Assembly (NCBI RefSeq): GCF_021283305.1
Contig: NZ_JAJSOK010000023.1
Coordinates: 1-64,000, forward strand
Reading direction: 5' to 3'
From: Pseudonocardia kujensis
GTDB lineage: Bacteria; Actinomycetota; Actinomycetes; Mycobacteriales; Pseudonocardiaceae
DNA: 64,000 bases
Part shown: positions 9,436 through 18,424 of the stretch, one piece after another
How positions within the stretch are numbered: position 1 is the first letter of the stretch
Layout of the letters: each line of letters starts with the position of its first letter
Notes under the pieces: model-generated
Databases searched by the model: none
What the model saw: the letters and a program-made list of their open reading frames with translations, nothing else
What the model was told of the DNA's origin: nothing
Made by a program: the position numbers and the translations under genes

Positions 9436-9541
9436 GCCGTACCTCCGTCGGTCCGCCGCGGGACGACGGTACGCGCCCCGACAACCGTTTGGTAGGGCTA
9501 CGGGGAGACGCGGCGGCCGGCCGAGGGCCGGCGAAGGAGAC

Positions 9542-9898
9542 CTACTCGGTCAACAGCAACGTGTAGAGGCGGGCGATGAGCCCGTCCTGGACCAGCGCGA
9601 CGTCCATCCCGCGGACGACGGGCGGCTGCCCCTCCGGCCCGAAGTTCCAGGCGAGATGACCCAGGTCCTGGACGATGCGGACCGGTCCGGCCGGGGTGAA
9701 CCCGAAGTCCGGGGCCTCGTCGAGGAGCTTCTGCACCTTCGCGTCGACGGCGTCGTGCCCGACCACGGTCCCCTCGGGGTCCGAGAACCTGACGTCGGGG
9801 CGGTAGGTGCGGGCGATCGCGGCCCGCCGCCGCTCGGCGTCGCGCTCGTTGAAGACCGCCATCAGGTTCGCCTGCATGAGCTCGGCGATCTCCGCCAC
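9542..9898 (-). CDS. SnoaL/NTF2-like small protein
   Basis: The 118-residue product has the cone-shaped NTF2-like pattern: an N-terminal helix (LMQANLMAVFNERDAERRRAAIARTY), then FSDPEGTVVGHDAVDAKVQKLL, and a beta-rich tail ending in a predicted strand. Members act as small isomerases, cyclases, dehydratases or ligand-binding proteins. It has its own short upstream region and is not tightly linked to its neighbours. The function remains open. Confidence 0.7.
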   Translation of the reverse strand: MAEIAELMQANLMAVFNERDAERRRAAIARTYRPDVRFSDPEGTVVGHDAVDAKVQKLLDEAPDFGFTPAGPVRIVQDLGHLAWNFGPEGQPPVVRGMDVALVQDGLIARLYTLLLTE

Positions 9899-10044
9899 GT
9901 CGTGCGCCTCTCGTCCGGGGTGGTCGCGCGGTCAACGTAGAAGCCGCGGGGGCGGTCGCGCCACCCCGTCCTCGAGCCGGCCGGCCTGTCGCCGTGAACC
10001 TCCCCGGTCGGACGGGGCCGGTTGCGGGTCATGCCGTGTGCGGA

Positions 10045-10080
10045 GTCCTGGTTCTGAACTAGGCTGGTCGTCCTGGTTCT
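10045..10080 (+). promoter_or_regulatory. Direct repeat upstream of the formate dehydrogenase operon
   Basis: GTCCTGGTTCT occurs at 10045-10055 and again at 10070-10080, a 25-bp period on the same face of the helix within experimental slack. The second copy ends 25 bp before the fdh start codon. A direct repeat at this place is a plausible activator or repressor site for the operon. An AGGAGG Shine-Dalgarno at about 10091 precedes the ATG. Confidence 0.35.
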
Positions 10081-10104
10081 CGACGCCGAGCAGGAGGTCG
10101 CCCG

Positions 10105-12012
10105 ATGCCGCGCCGCCCCCGCCACGTCCGCCTCACCGAGCCGCTCGTCCGTGAGGACGGGGTGTTGCGCCCGGCGAGCTGGGAGGAAGCCCTCGACCGG
10201 GCCGCCGCCGGCTTCCGCGGCGTCCCGCCCGAGGCGTTCGGGATGTTCAGCTGTTCCAAGGCCACCAACGAGATGAACTTCATGGCCCAGAAGTTCTCCC
10301 GGGTGGTCATGGGCAGCAACAACGTGGACTCCTGCAACCGCACTTGACACGCTCCCTCGGTCGTCGGTCTGACGGCAGTGTTCGGAGCGGGTGGCGGCAC
10401 GTCGGCCTACGTCGAGGCCGAGGACGCCGATCTGCTGGTCCTGTGGGGTTCCAACGCGCGCGAGACGCACCCGATCTTCTTCCACCACGTCCTGCAGGGG
10501 CTGAAGAAGGGCGCCCGGATGTGGTCGGTCGACCCGCGGCGCACGTCCACCGCGCAGTGGGCCGACGGGTGGCTCGGCCTCGACGTCGGCACCGACGTCG
10601 CGCTGGCCAACGCGATCGGGCGGGAGATCATCCACGCCGGCCTGGTCAACGAGGTGTTCGTCGAGCGCTCGACGACCGGGTTCGAGGACTACCGGGCCAC
10701 GGTCGAGCCCTACACGCTCGCGCGGGCCCAGGAGATCACCGGCGTCGACGCCGGCCTGATCCGCGACCTGGCGCACGCCTACGCCCGAGCCGACCGCGCC
10801 CAGATCTGCTGGACGCTGGGCATCACCGAGCACCACAACGCCGCCGACAACGTGTTCGCCCTGATCAACCTGGCGCTGCTGACCGGGCACGTCGGCCGGT
10901 ACGGGTCGGGGCTGGTGCCGCTGCGCGGGCAGAACAACGTCCAGGGCGGCGGCGACATGGGCGCCATCCCCGCCAAGCTGCCGGGCGGCTACGACCTCGG
11001 CGACGAGACGGCACGCGCCCGCTACGAGCGCGCGTGGGGCGTGCCGATCTCGCCGAAGCCGGGGATGCACCTGTCCGAGATCTTCGAGGCGATGGACACG
11101 GGCACGTTGCGCGCCCTGTACTGCATCGGGGAGAACCCGGCCGAGTCGGAGGCCAACGCGGCGCACGCCCGGCACCTGCTGGAAGGCCTGGACCACCTCG
11201 TCGTCCAGGACATCTTCCGCACGGCCACGGCCGAGCTGGCCGACGTCGTCCTGCCCGCCGCGGCGGACTGGTGCGAGTACGAGGGCACGGTGACCAACTC
11301 CGAGCGCCGCGTGCAGCGTGTTCGCAAGGCGATCGACCCGCCGGGGTCGGCCCGTCCCGACACCCACATCATCTGCGGCGTCGCCGAACGGATGGGCCAC
11401 GCCTGGGGCGAGCCGACCGCCGAGCAGGTGTGGGACGAGCTGCGGTCGTTGTCCCAGAACTGGCACGCCGGCATGTCCTACGCCCGCCTGGACGCGCTCG
11501 GCGGGATCCAGTGGCCGTGCCCGACGGAGGATCACCCCGGCACGCCGACGCTGCACACCCGGCTGTGGGCCGAGGAGCCGGAGGACCGGGGCCGCCCGGC
11601 GCCGTTCATGCCGGTGGAGCACGCCGCCCCGCTCGACGTCCTGAGCGAGGAGTTCCCGATCCGGCTCACCACCGTCCGCATCCTCGACGCCTACAACTCC
11701 GGCGTGCAGAGCGGCGGGTACTCCTCGCCGATGCGGCGGCGCGAGTCGCTGCGGATGGACGCCGAGGACGGGGCGAGGCTGGGCATCGCCGACGGCGAGC
11801 GGGTGCGGGTCGTGTCCCGCCGCGGCGCCGTGGAGGCACCGGTCGCGTTCGACCCGTCGCTCCGGCCGGGGCTGGCGTCCTTCACGCCCCACTTCTCCGA
11901 GGAGGTCGACATCAACGTCCTGACCAACGACGCGTGGGACCCGAAGTCGGGCACATCGGAGTTCAAGGCGACGGCGATCCGTATCGAGAGAATCGGCAGC
12001 GAGAAGATCTGA
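10105..12012 (+). CDS. Formate dehydrogenase alpha subunit, catalytic (molybdopterin) half, selenocysteine-containing
   Basis: The frame runs from ATG 10105 (AGGAGG 8 bp upstream) to TGA 12012, with one internal TGA at 10345-10347 read as selenocysteine. The product has 635 residues with Sec81. The context DSCNRT-U-HAPSVVGL aligns with the E. coli FdhF active site, where Sec ligates molybdenum and the next His is catalytic. After the TGA the frame continues for over 550 codons of clear molybdopterin-oxidoreductase sequence (WTLGITEHHNAADN, RGQNNVQGGGDMG, CIGENPAESEAN, and a MoCo-binding C-terminal domain). The protein lacks the iron-sulfur N-terminus of FdhA; that part is encoded at 13861-14796. 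It oxidises formate to CO2 and passes electrons to the FdhB-like diaphorase. Automated gene callers will report it as two broken pieces. Confidence 0.9.
10345..10376 (+). promoter_or_regulatory. Selenocysteine UGA codon and bacterial SECIS hairpin
   Basis: The in-frame TGA is at 10345-10347. Downstream, GTCGTC (10360-10365) pairs with GACGGC (10371-10376), leaving the loop GGTCT (10366-10370). The stem has six pairs, one of them G-U. The GGUCU loop begins 18 nt after the UGA, the same loop and spacing as in the E. coli fdhF SECIS recognised by SelB. The coding sequence around it is also conserved. It predicts that this genome carries selA, selB, selC and selD elsewhere. Confidence 0.85.
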
Positions 12013-13847
12013 TGGACCTGCGCCTGTCCACGGCCGAGCCGACGGAGGCCGAGCGCCGCGCCGTCGACGCGGCCTTCGCCGCCCACCGGTCCCCCGACGA
12101 CGTCCCCGGCGCCGACGTGCGGTTCCCCGACTCGGGGCACGCCGCCCGGGGGCGCCGGCACATCCTGCTGCCCGCGCTGCACGCGGTGATGGACGCGGTC
12201 GGGCACCTCACGCCGGGCGCCCTGAACCACCTCGCGCGGGTGCTGTCCGTGCCGCCCGCCGACGTCTACGGCGTCGCCACGTTCTACGCGATGTTCAGCG
12301 TGACGCCGCGGGCCCCGCACGTGGTGCACGTGTGCGACGACGTCGCGTGCGCGCCGGCCGGCGCCGAGGCGGTCATCGCGGGGCTGACGGAGGACCTCGG
12401 CGAGGAGGGCGAGGGCAAGGAGGCCTGCTGGGTCCGCAGCCCGTGTCTCGGGCTGTGCGAGCGGGCGCCGGCCGCGATGCTGCAGCTGGCCGGCAGGCCG
12501 GACGTGAGCGTCGCGCCCGCGGCGATCGGGAGTCTGCGCGCGGAGCTGGACCGGATCGCGACCGAGGAACCCACGCGGGTCCCGGCCGCCGACGCCGCGT
12601 TCGCCGACGCCACCGTGAGCGTCCCGCAGGCCGGGCAGCCGCAGCTCACGTTGTTGCGCCGGGTGGGCGTCGTCGACCCGGAGAGCATCGACGACTACCG
12701 CGCCCACGGTGGCTACGAGGCGCTGCGGCGCGCGGTCGCGCTCGGCCCGGAGCGGGTGATCCGGGAGGTCTCCGACGCCTCGCTCACCGGCCGGGGCGGG
12801 GCCGCGTTCCCGACCGGCGTCAAGTGGGACGGCGTCGCCCGCGCCCCGAGCCGCCCGCACTACCTGGTCTGCAACGCCGACGAGTCCGAACCCGGCACGT
12901 TCAAGGACCGCGTGCTGATGGAGTACGACCCGTTCGGGCTGATCGAGGCCATGACGATCGCCGGGTACGCCACGGGCTGCGAGCGCGGCTACCTCTACGT
13001 CCGCGGCGAGTACCCGCTCGCCACGCGCCGCCTGGAGCACGCGATCGCGACCGCGCGGGCCCACGGGTACCTCGGCGACGACGTGGCGGGGGACGGTTTC
13101 ACCTTCGACATCGAGCTGCGCCGCGGCGCCGGGGCCTACATCTGCGGCGAGGAGACCGCGCTGCTGAACTCGATCGAGGGGCATCGCGGCGAACCCCGCA
13201 ACAAGCCCCCGTTCCCCAGCACCAGCGGCCTGTTCGGCAAGCCGACGGTGATCAACAACGTCGAGACGCTGTACAACGTCCTGCCGGTGCTCGCGGTCGG
13301 CGGCGAGGAGTTCGCGAAGGTCGGCGGCGGTCGCTCGACCGGGACGAAGCTGTTCTGCGTGTCCGGGGCGGTCGGCACGCCCGGGGTCTACGAGGTGGAC
13401 TTCGGCACCACGCTGCGCGAGCTGCTGGAGCTGGCGGGCGGCGTGCGCGGCGAGCTGCGGGCGGTCCTGCTCGGCGGGGCGGCAGGCGGGTTCGTGCTGC
13501 CCGACGGGCTCGAGCTGCCGCTCACCCTCGAGGGCTCCCGCGAGATCGGGGCCACGCTCGGCTCCGGTGTCGTGCTCGCGCTCGACACGCAGGCGGACCT
13601 GACCGGGACGCTGCGCCGGATCGCGGCCTTCTTCCGCGACGAGTCCTGCGGGCAGTGCGTGCCCTGCCGGGTCGGCACCGTCCGCCAGGAGGAGGCCCTG
13701 GCCCGGCTCACCCGGGGCGCCCCGAAGGGTCCGGAGCTGACGTTGCTCGACGACCTGGCCCGCGTCATGCAGGACGCGTCCATCTGCGGCCTGGGGCAGA
13801 CCGCCCCGGCCGCCGTCCTGTCCGCACTGAAACTGGGCCTGTTGTGA
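12012..13847 (+). CDS. Formate dehydrogenase beta subunit: fused NuoE/NuoF-type NADH diaphorase
   Basis: The 611-residue protein fuses two respiratory-complex-like modules. Residues 1-190 are NuoE-like with a [2Fe-2S] site at Cys108, Cys113, Cys145 and Cys149. Residues about 215-611 are NuoF-like: NADH loop GRGGAAFPTG (260-269), FMN site GAGAYICGEETALLNSIEG (372-390) and a [4Fe-4S] site at Cys546, Cys549, Cys552 and Cys592. It accepts electrons from the formate site and reduces NAD+. Its ATG overlaps the stop of the catalytic half by one base, so translation is coupled. This composition marks the soluble NAD-dependent formate dehydrogenase class. Confidence 0.92.
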   Translation: MDLRLSTAEPTEAERRAVDAAFAAHRSPDDVPGADVRFPDSGHAARGRRHILLPALHAVMDAVGHLTPGALNHLARVLSVPPADVYGVATFYAMFSVTPRAPHVVHVCDDVACAPAGAEAVIAGLTEDLGEEGEGKEACWVRSPCLGLCERAPAAMLQLAGRPDVSVAPAAIGSLRAELDRIATEEPTRVPAADAAFADATVSVPQAGQPQLTLLRRVGVVDPESIDDYRAHGGYEALRRAVALGPERVIREVSDASLTGRGGAAFPTGVKWDGVARAPSRPHYLVCNADESEPGTFKDRVLMEYDPFGLIEAMTIAGYATGCERGYLYVRGEYPLATRRLEHAIATARAHGYLGDDVAGDGFTFDIELRRGAGAYICGEETALLNSIEGHRGEPRNKPPFPSTSGLFGKPTVINNVETLYNVLPVLAVGGEEFAKVGGGRSTGTKLFCVSGAVGTPGVYEVDFGTTLRELLELAGGVRGELRAVLLGGAAGGFVLPDGLELPLTLEGSREIGATLGSGVVLALDTQADLTGTLRRIAAFFRDESCGQCVPCRVGTVRQEEALARLTRGAPKGPELTLLDDLARVMQDASICGLGQTAPAAVLSALKLGLL

Positions 13848-13860
13848 GAATGGGGCTGCT

Positions 13861-14796
13861 GTGACGACCGTGCTGCTCGGCTCGATCTCCCGGCTCGTGA
13901 CCGTCACGGTCGACGGCCGCGAGCTCCGCGTCCCCGAGGGAGCGACGATCCTCGACGTCCTGCGCGAGCAGGGTGTCGAGACGCCGACCCTCTGCTGGGC
14001 GCCGAACCTCACGCCGATCAACGCCTGCCGGGTGTGCATGGTCGAGGTCGAGGGCTCCCGGGTGCTCGTGCCGTCGTGCGCGCGGAAGGTCGACGACGGG
14101 ATGGTCGTGCGCACGGACACCGAGAAGGTGCGGCACAGCCGTCGGATGGTCCTCGAACTGCTCGCCTCCTCGGTGGACATGGACCAGGCGAGCGAAGACG
14201 TGCAGCGCTGGATGGTCGAGTACGGCGTCGAGCCCGGCCGCTACGGACCGCCGGCACCCCCGGAGGACGACCGCGCGGGCCACCGGGTCGGCCACCACCA
14301 CGCGCCGGACGGGTCGACGGCCGCGAACGTCGCCCAGCCGGTCAAGGTCGACAACGACCTCTACGTGCGCGACTACGCCCGCTGCATCCTCTGCTACAAG
14401 TGCGTGAAGGCCTGCGGCACGGACGCCCAGTTCACGTTCGCGATCTCCGCGGCGGGCCGCGGGTTCGACGCCCACATCGCCACCGAGTACGACGGCGAGC
14501 TGCCCGACTCCGCCTGCGTCTACTGCGGCAACTGCATCGGGGTCTGCCCGACCGGCGCGCTGAAGTCGGTCCGCGAGCACGAGCTGCGCGAGGCCGGCGA
14601 CTGGCGTCCCGAGAAGGAGACCGTCACCACGACGATCTGCTCGTTCTGCGGGGTCGGCTGCAACCTGGAGCTGCACGTCCAGCAGGGCAGCATCGTCAAC
14701 GTGACCAGCCCGTCGGACCACTCGGTGACCCACGGGCACCTCTGCATCAAGGGCCGGTTCGGCTTCCAGCACGTGCAGAACCTCCCCGAGGCCTGA
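13861..14796 (+). CDS. Formate dehydrogenase alpha subunit, iron-sulfur N-terminal half (separate polypeptide)
   Basis: The 311-residue protein from GTG 13861 has a plant-type [2Fe-2S] domain (Cys45, 56, 59, 73), two [4Fe-4S] clusters (Cys175/178/181/185 and Cys219/222/225/229) and the Fe4S4 domain that normally sits beside the molybdopterin (Cys260/263/267/295, with Lys in CIKGRFG). It stops right after GFQHVQNLPEA. In ordinary FdhA proteins the chain continues here into the molybdopterin domain, which in this locus is the separate gene at 10105. The two chains together would make a complete FdhA. It begins 13 bp after the beta-subunit gene. Confidence 0.88.
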   Translation: MTTVLLGSISRLVTVTVDGRELRVPEGATILDVLREQGVETPTLCWAPNLTPINACRVCMVEVEGSRVLVPSCARKVDDGMVVRTDTEKVRHSRRMVLELLASSVDMDQASEDVQRWMVEYGVEPGRYGPPAPPEDDRAGHRVGHHHAPDGSTAANVAQPVKVDNDLYVRDYARCILCYKCVKACGTDAQFTFAISAAGRGFDAHIATEYDGELPDSACVYCGNCIGVCPTGALKSVREHELREAGDWRPEKETVTTTICSFCGVGCNLELHVQQGSIVNVTSPSDHSVTHGHLCIKGRFGFQHVQNLPEA

Positions 14797-14914
14797 GCGG
14801 CCGGTCCCGGACCGTGCGGTCGGAGGGGTTCTGGGGCCACCGCCGAGCCGCTACCGTCCGCACAGCGGCACACGCACGACGCCGACGCTCGCACGACGAC
14901 GTGAAGGGGTGCGC

Positions 14915-15739
14915 GTGGACCCGACCATCGTGGACACCGACCGCCATCCGCTCGACGACCCGGCGCTGGTCGACCGCGTGCGGGCCGAGCTGCGGGACTC
15001 CGGCTGCTGTGTGCTGCCGGGGTTCGTGCGGGCGGAGCACGTGCCGGCGTTGCGCGCGGAGGGCCGGGCGCTGGCGCCGCTCGCCCATCACGAGACCGCG
15101 ATCGTCAACGTCTACAACACCGACCCGGACCCCACGCTCCCGGCGGGGCACCCCGCCCACCGGCCGCTGGAGCGGGGCAACGCCTTCGTGGCCCGCGACC
15201 GGATCCCGGCCGACGCGCTGATCCAGCGCCTCCACGCCGACCGCGCCGTCCAGGGGTTCGTCGCCGCCGCCTTCGGGCTGCCCGAGGTGTTCGCGCTCGC
15301 CGACCCGCTCTCGGGCCTGGTGCTCAACGTCGTCGGCCCCGGCCGGGAGCACCCCTGGCACTTCGACACCAACGAGTTCACCGTCAGCCTGCTGACCCAG
15401 GCGGCCGAGGCCGGCGGCCTGTTCCAGTACTGCCCCGGCATCCGATCGCCCCAGGAGGAGAACCTCGACGCGGTCTCCGCGGTGCTCGACGGCGACCACC
15501 ACGCCGTCCGCACGCTGGAGCTGCGCCCGGGCGACCTGCAGCTCTTCGCGGGCCGGTACTCCTTGCACCGGGTCAGCCCGGTCGAGGGCGGCCGCGAGCG
15601 GCACACCGCCATCCTCGCCTACAGCCGCCGGCCCGGGGTGGTCGGCACCGCGGCCCGGACCCGGCAGCTCTTCGGCCGGGTGACCCGCTCCCACACCGCA
15701 CCGGCCGGCCCCGGCCGCGTCGACCGGCTCCTGATCTGA
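14915..15739 (+). CDS. 2-oxoglutarate/Fe(II)-dependent oxygenase-like protein
   Basis: The product of about 274 residues has the facial-triad pattern HxD in EHPWHFDTNEF (His149, Asp151), a distal His in RYSLHRVSPV (His218) and a nearby Arg in GRERHTAIL that could hold 2-oxoglutarate. These features fit the cupin-type non-heme iron oxygenases. GTG 14915 is preferred over GTG 14909 because an AAGGGG ribosome binding site at 14904-14909 would be correctly spaced only for 14915. It is the first of three tightly packed genes with an acyltransferase and a methyltransferase. Hydroxylation of an amino-acid-derived substrate is plausible but not shown. Confidence 0.72.
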   Translation: MDPTIVDTDRHPLDDPALVDRVRAELRDSGCCVLPGFVRAEHVPALRAEGRALAPLAHHETAIVNVYNTDPDPTLPAGHPAHRPLERGNAFVARDRIPADALIQRLHADRAVQGFVAAAFGLPEVFALADPLSGLVLNVVGPGREHPWHFDTNEFTVSLLTQAAEAGGLFQYCPGIRSPQEENLDAVSAVLDGDHHAVRTLELRPGDLQLFAGRYSLHRVSPVEGGRERHTAILAYSRRPGVVGTAARTRQLFGRVTRSHTAPAGPGRVDRLLI

Positions 15740-15749
15740 AGGGCCTCCG

Positions 15750-17510
15750 GTGACCCTCTCCCCCGCGACCTTCGGCAACGAGGACGCCCTGCCCCGGGTG
15801 CCGCTGCCCGCGCTGGAGGACACCGCCCGGCGGTTCCTCGAGTGGTGCGCGCCGCTGCTGACCGACGACGAGCGCGCCCGCACCGAGAAGGCGCTCGACG
15901 AGTTCCTCGCCGGCGAGGCCCCGGAGCTCGACGCGGCCCTGCGCACCTACGACGCCACCCCGGGGGTGCACAGCTGGCTCGACGCGTTCTGGCGGTCCCG
16001 CTACCTCGGCCGCCGCGACCGCATCGCGCTCAACGCCAACTTCTTCTTCCTCTTCCAGGACGCTCCCGGTCTCGGGCGGATCGAGCGCGCGACCGGGCTG
16101 ATCGCCGCCACCGTGGGCTACAAGCTGGCGATCGACGCCCAGGCGGTGCCGCCGGCGACCCAGCGCGGCGCGCCGCTGTCGATGGAGCAGCTCAAGTACC
16201 TGTTCTCGGCCTGCCGCATCCCGGGTCGCGAGATCGACACCAGCCGCACCCCGTACACCGGGGCGTGGCCTGGCCCGTCCGCCGAACGCCACGTCGTCGT
16301 GTTCCACCACGGCCACGTCGTCCGGCTCGACGTGATCGCGCCGGACGGGAGACCGCACTCGGCCGCCGAGATCGCCGACGGGCTCCGCGTCGTCGTCGCC
16401 GACACGACCGCGCGCGGCGACGCCGTCGGGCACCTGACGACGATGGCCCGGCCCGCCTGGGCGGAGAGCCGCGACGCGCTGCGCGCGCACAACGCCGACG
16501 CCCTGGAGACGATCGAGACCGCACTGTTCTGCGTGGCCCTGGAGGACACCGTGCCGGGCGAGCCGCGCGAGGCCTGCGACGTCCTCCTGCACGGCGACTC
16601 CGGCAACCGCTGGTTCGACAAGTCGCTCACCCTGATCGTGTTCGGCGACGGCACCGCGGGGCTCAACGGCGAGCACTGCGAGCTCGACGGCACCACCGTC
16701 ATCGGCTACGTCGACGCGATCCTCGGCGCGCCGACCCCGTACCTCCCCGGGGCGGGGCCCTGCGCCGTCACGCCCGTCCGCTGGCACCTCGACGACGCCC
16801 TGCGCGTCGACATCGCCCGCGCCGGCACCGAGTTCGCCGACTACGCGGCGGCCTGCGCCACGTCGACCCTGACGATCGACGGCGTCACCAGCCGGCGGGC
16901 CAAGGAGCTGCGCTGCTCCCCCGACGCCTTCGCCCAGCTGGCCTTCCAGCTCGCCCACCGCCGTGCGAAGGGGATCACCGGAGCGACCTACGAGTCGATC
17001 GCCACCCGCCGCTTCCATCACGGCCGCACCGAGGCGATGCGCGTGGTCACGCCCGAGATCGTCGCGTTCGTCGACGCGATGACCGACCCGGCCGTGGGCG
17101 ACGACGCGCGGCGCGCCGCCTTCCGTGCCGCCGCCGACGCCCATGTCCGCCGGGCGAAGGAGTGCCAGGCCGGCGACGCCCCCGAGCAGCACCTGTGGGA
17201 GCTGCAGTGGATCCAGCGCCGGCGCGGCGGCCCGGACCTGCCGTTCTTCGACAGCCCCGGCTGGACGATCCTGCGCGACGACTACCTGTCCACCAGCGCC
17301 GTGCCCTCGCCCCGCATCCAGTACTTCGGGTTCGGCTCGACCAGCCCCCGCTGCATCGGGGTGGGCTACGGGCTGCAGCACGACCGGTTCGACGTCTACC
17401 TCGCGACCCCGTGCGCCGTCGCGGACCGGATGCACGTCTTCGCCGACCGCCTCCGCGAGGCCCTCGCCGAGCTCGACGGCCTCCTCGCCGCAGAACGGTC
17501 CCCGGGATGA
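15750..17510 (+). CDS. Choline/carnitine O-acyltransferase family protein
   Basis: The 586-residue protein matches the carnitine acyltransferase family in length and signature. The catalytic His is in LNGEHCELDGTT (His309, equivalent to the GEH motif of eukaryotic enzymes). Family-like segments are NANFFFLFQ, WFDKSLTLIVFGDG, FVDAMTDP and the C-terminal CIGVGYGLQHDRFDVYLAT. Such enzymes move an acyl group between CoA and the hydroxyl of carnitine or choline. They are common in eukaryotes and scarce in bacteria. GTG 15750 lies 10 bp after the oxygenase stop. The acyl acceptor may be carnitine or a related betaine. Confidence 0.83.
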   Translation: MTLSPATFGNEDALPRVPLPALEDTARRFLEWCAPLLTDDERARTEKALDEFLAGEAPELDAALRTYDATPGVHSWLDAFWRSRYLGRRDRIALNANFFFLFQDAPGLGRIERATGLIAATVGYKLAIDAQAVPPATQRGAPLSMEQLKYLFSACRIPGREIDTSRTPYTGAWPGPSAERHVVVFHHGHVVRLDVIAPDGRPHSAAEIADGLRVVVADTTARGDAVGHLTTMARPAWAESRDALRAHNADALETIETALFCVALEDTVPGEPREACDVLLHGDSGNRWFDKSLTLIVFGDGTAGLNGEHCELDGTTVIGYVDAILGAPTPYLPGAGPCAVTPVRWHLDDALRVDIARAGTEFADYAAACATSTLTIDGVTSRRAKELRCSPDAFAQLAFQLAHRRAKGITGATYESIATRRFHHGRTEAMRVVTPEIVAFVDAMTDPAVGDDARRAAFRAAADAHVRRAKECQAGDAPEQHLWELQWIQRRRGGPDLPFFDSPGWTILRDDYLSTSAVPSPRIQYFGFGSTSPRCIGVGYGLQHDRFDVYLATPCAVADRMHVFADRLREALAELDGLLAAERSPG

Positions 17511-18325
17511 CCTCGATCGTCCGGGCGGCGCGGACCGCGACCTCGAAGGCCGACTTCAGCGGCATCTACACCGCACCCGACCCGCGCCCGTACTTCACCG
17601 CGCTCGCGCCGCTGGAGTACCAGGTGCCCGCCCACGCCGTGCCCGTCGTCCGCGCCGAGGTCGACGCGGCGGGCCGGGACGCACGGGCCCGGACACTGCT
17701 CGACCTCTGCTGCTCCTACGGGATCAACGCGGCACTGCTGCGCACGTCGATCGGGCTGCCGGCGCTCGGGGCCCGCTACACCGCGCCCGCCGTCGCCGAG
17801 CTGTCCCCCGACGCGCTCGCCGCCGCCGACGCCGCGTTCTTCGGCGCCTGGATGAACCGCCCCGACCTCCGAGTCCTGGGTCTCGACGCCTCCGCCCCCG
17901 CCGTCGGCTACGCGGTCCGGGCGGGGTTGCTCGAGCACGGTTTCGCCGAGGACCTCGAGACCGCCGCCCCGTCCCCCGAGCTCGCCGCCGCGCTCACGAC
18001 GGTCGGGACGGTGGTGTGCACCGGCGGCGTCGGGTACGTCGGCCCGCGGACCTTCACCCGGCTGCTCGCCCACCTGCCGTCGGACGTCCGGCTGGTGGTG
18101 TTCGTGCTCCGCGTCTTCGCCTACGACGAGATCGTCGAGGTACTCGAGGCGCACGACCTGGTCACCCACCGCCTGCCCGGCACCGTCCGGCAGCGCCGCT
18201 TCGTCGACGCGGAGGAGCAGGCCGCCGCTGTCGCCGACGTCCGCGCCCGCGGCCTCGACCCCGCCGGCAAGGAGTCCGCGGGCTGGTTCCACGCCGAGTG
18301 CCACGTCAGCCGGCCGGCCCCCTGA
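17507..18325 (+). CDS. SAM-dependent methyltransferase-like protein of an unusual family
   Basis: The 272-residue protein has a Rossmann glycine-type motif written TLLDLCCSYGINAALL (63-78), an acidic beta2 end (LGLDASAPAVGYA) and VCTGGVGYVGPRTF at the motif IV position. This fits a class I methyltransferase fold, though with CCSYG in place of the usual GxGxG. Its ATG overlaps the acyltransferase stop (ATGA at 17507-17510), implying coupled translation. With a 2OG-oxygenase and a carnitine acyltransferase it could N-methylate an amine to make a betaine-type acceptor. That role is inference; I do not recognise a characterised homologue. Confidence 0.65.
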   Translation: MTSIVRAARTATSKADFSGIYTAPDPRPYFTALAPLEYQVPAHAVPVVRAEVDAAGRDARARTLLDLCCSYGINAALLRTSIGLPALGARYTAPAVAELSPDALAAADAAFFGAWMNRPDLRVLGLDASAPAVGYAVRAGLLEHGFAEDLETAAPSPELAAALTTVGTVVCTGGVGYVGPRTFTRLLAHLPSDVRLVVFVLRVFAYDEIVEVLEAHDLVTHRLPGTVRQRRFVDAEEQAAAVADVRARGLDPAGKESAGWFHAECHVSRPAP

Positions 18326-18424
18326 GACCTCTCGTCCGCCGCCGGCGTCCCGGGCCGTGGGACCGACGCACGGGGACGACGGCGGCGGCGCCGTGGCATC
18401 ACGCAGCCCCGCGCCATGGCGGGA

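Noticed and set aside
10344-10380. Reading the TGA in the formate dehydrogenase gene as a nonsense mutation or pseudogene.
   Set aside because: The TGA is at the exact selenocysteine position, the frame continues with conserved sequence, and a SECIS with the correct loop and spacing follows.
9862-11892. A long minus-strand frame over the formate dehydrogenase gene.
   Set aside because: It is antisense to a strongly supported gene and has no recognisable domain.
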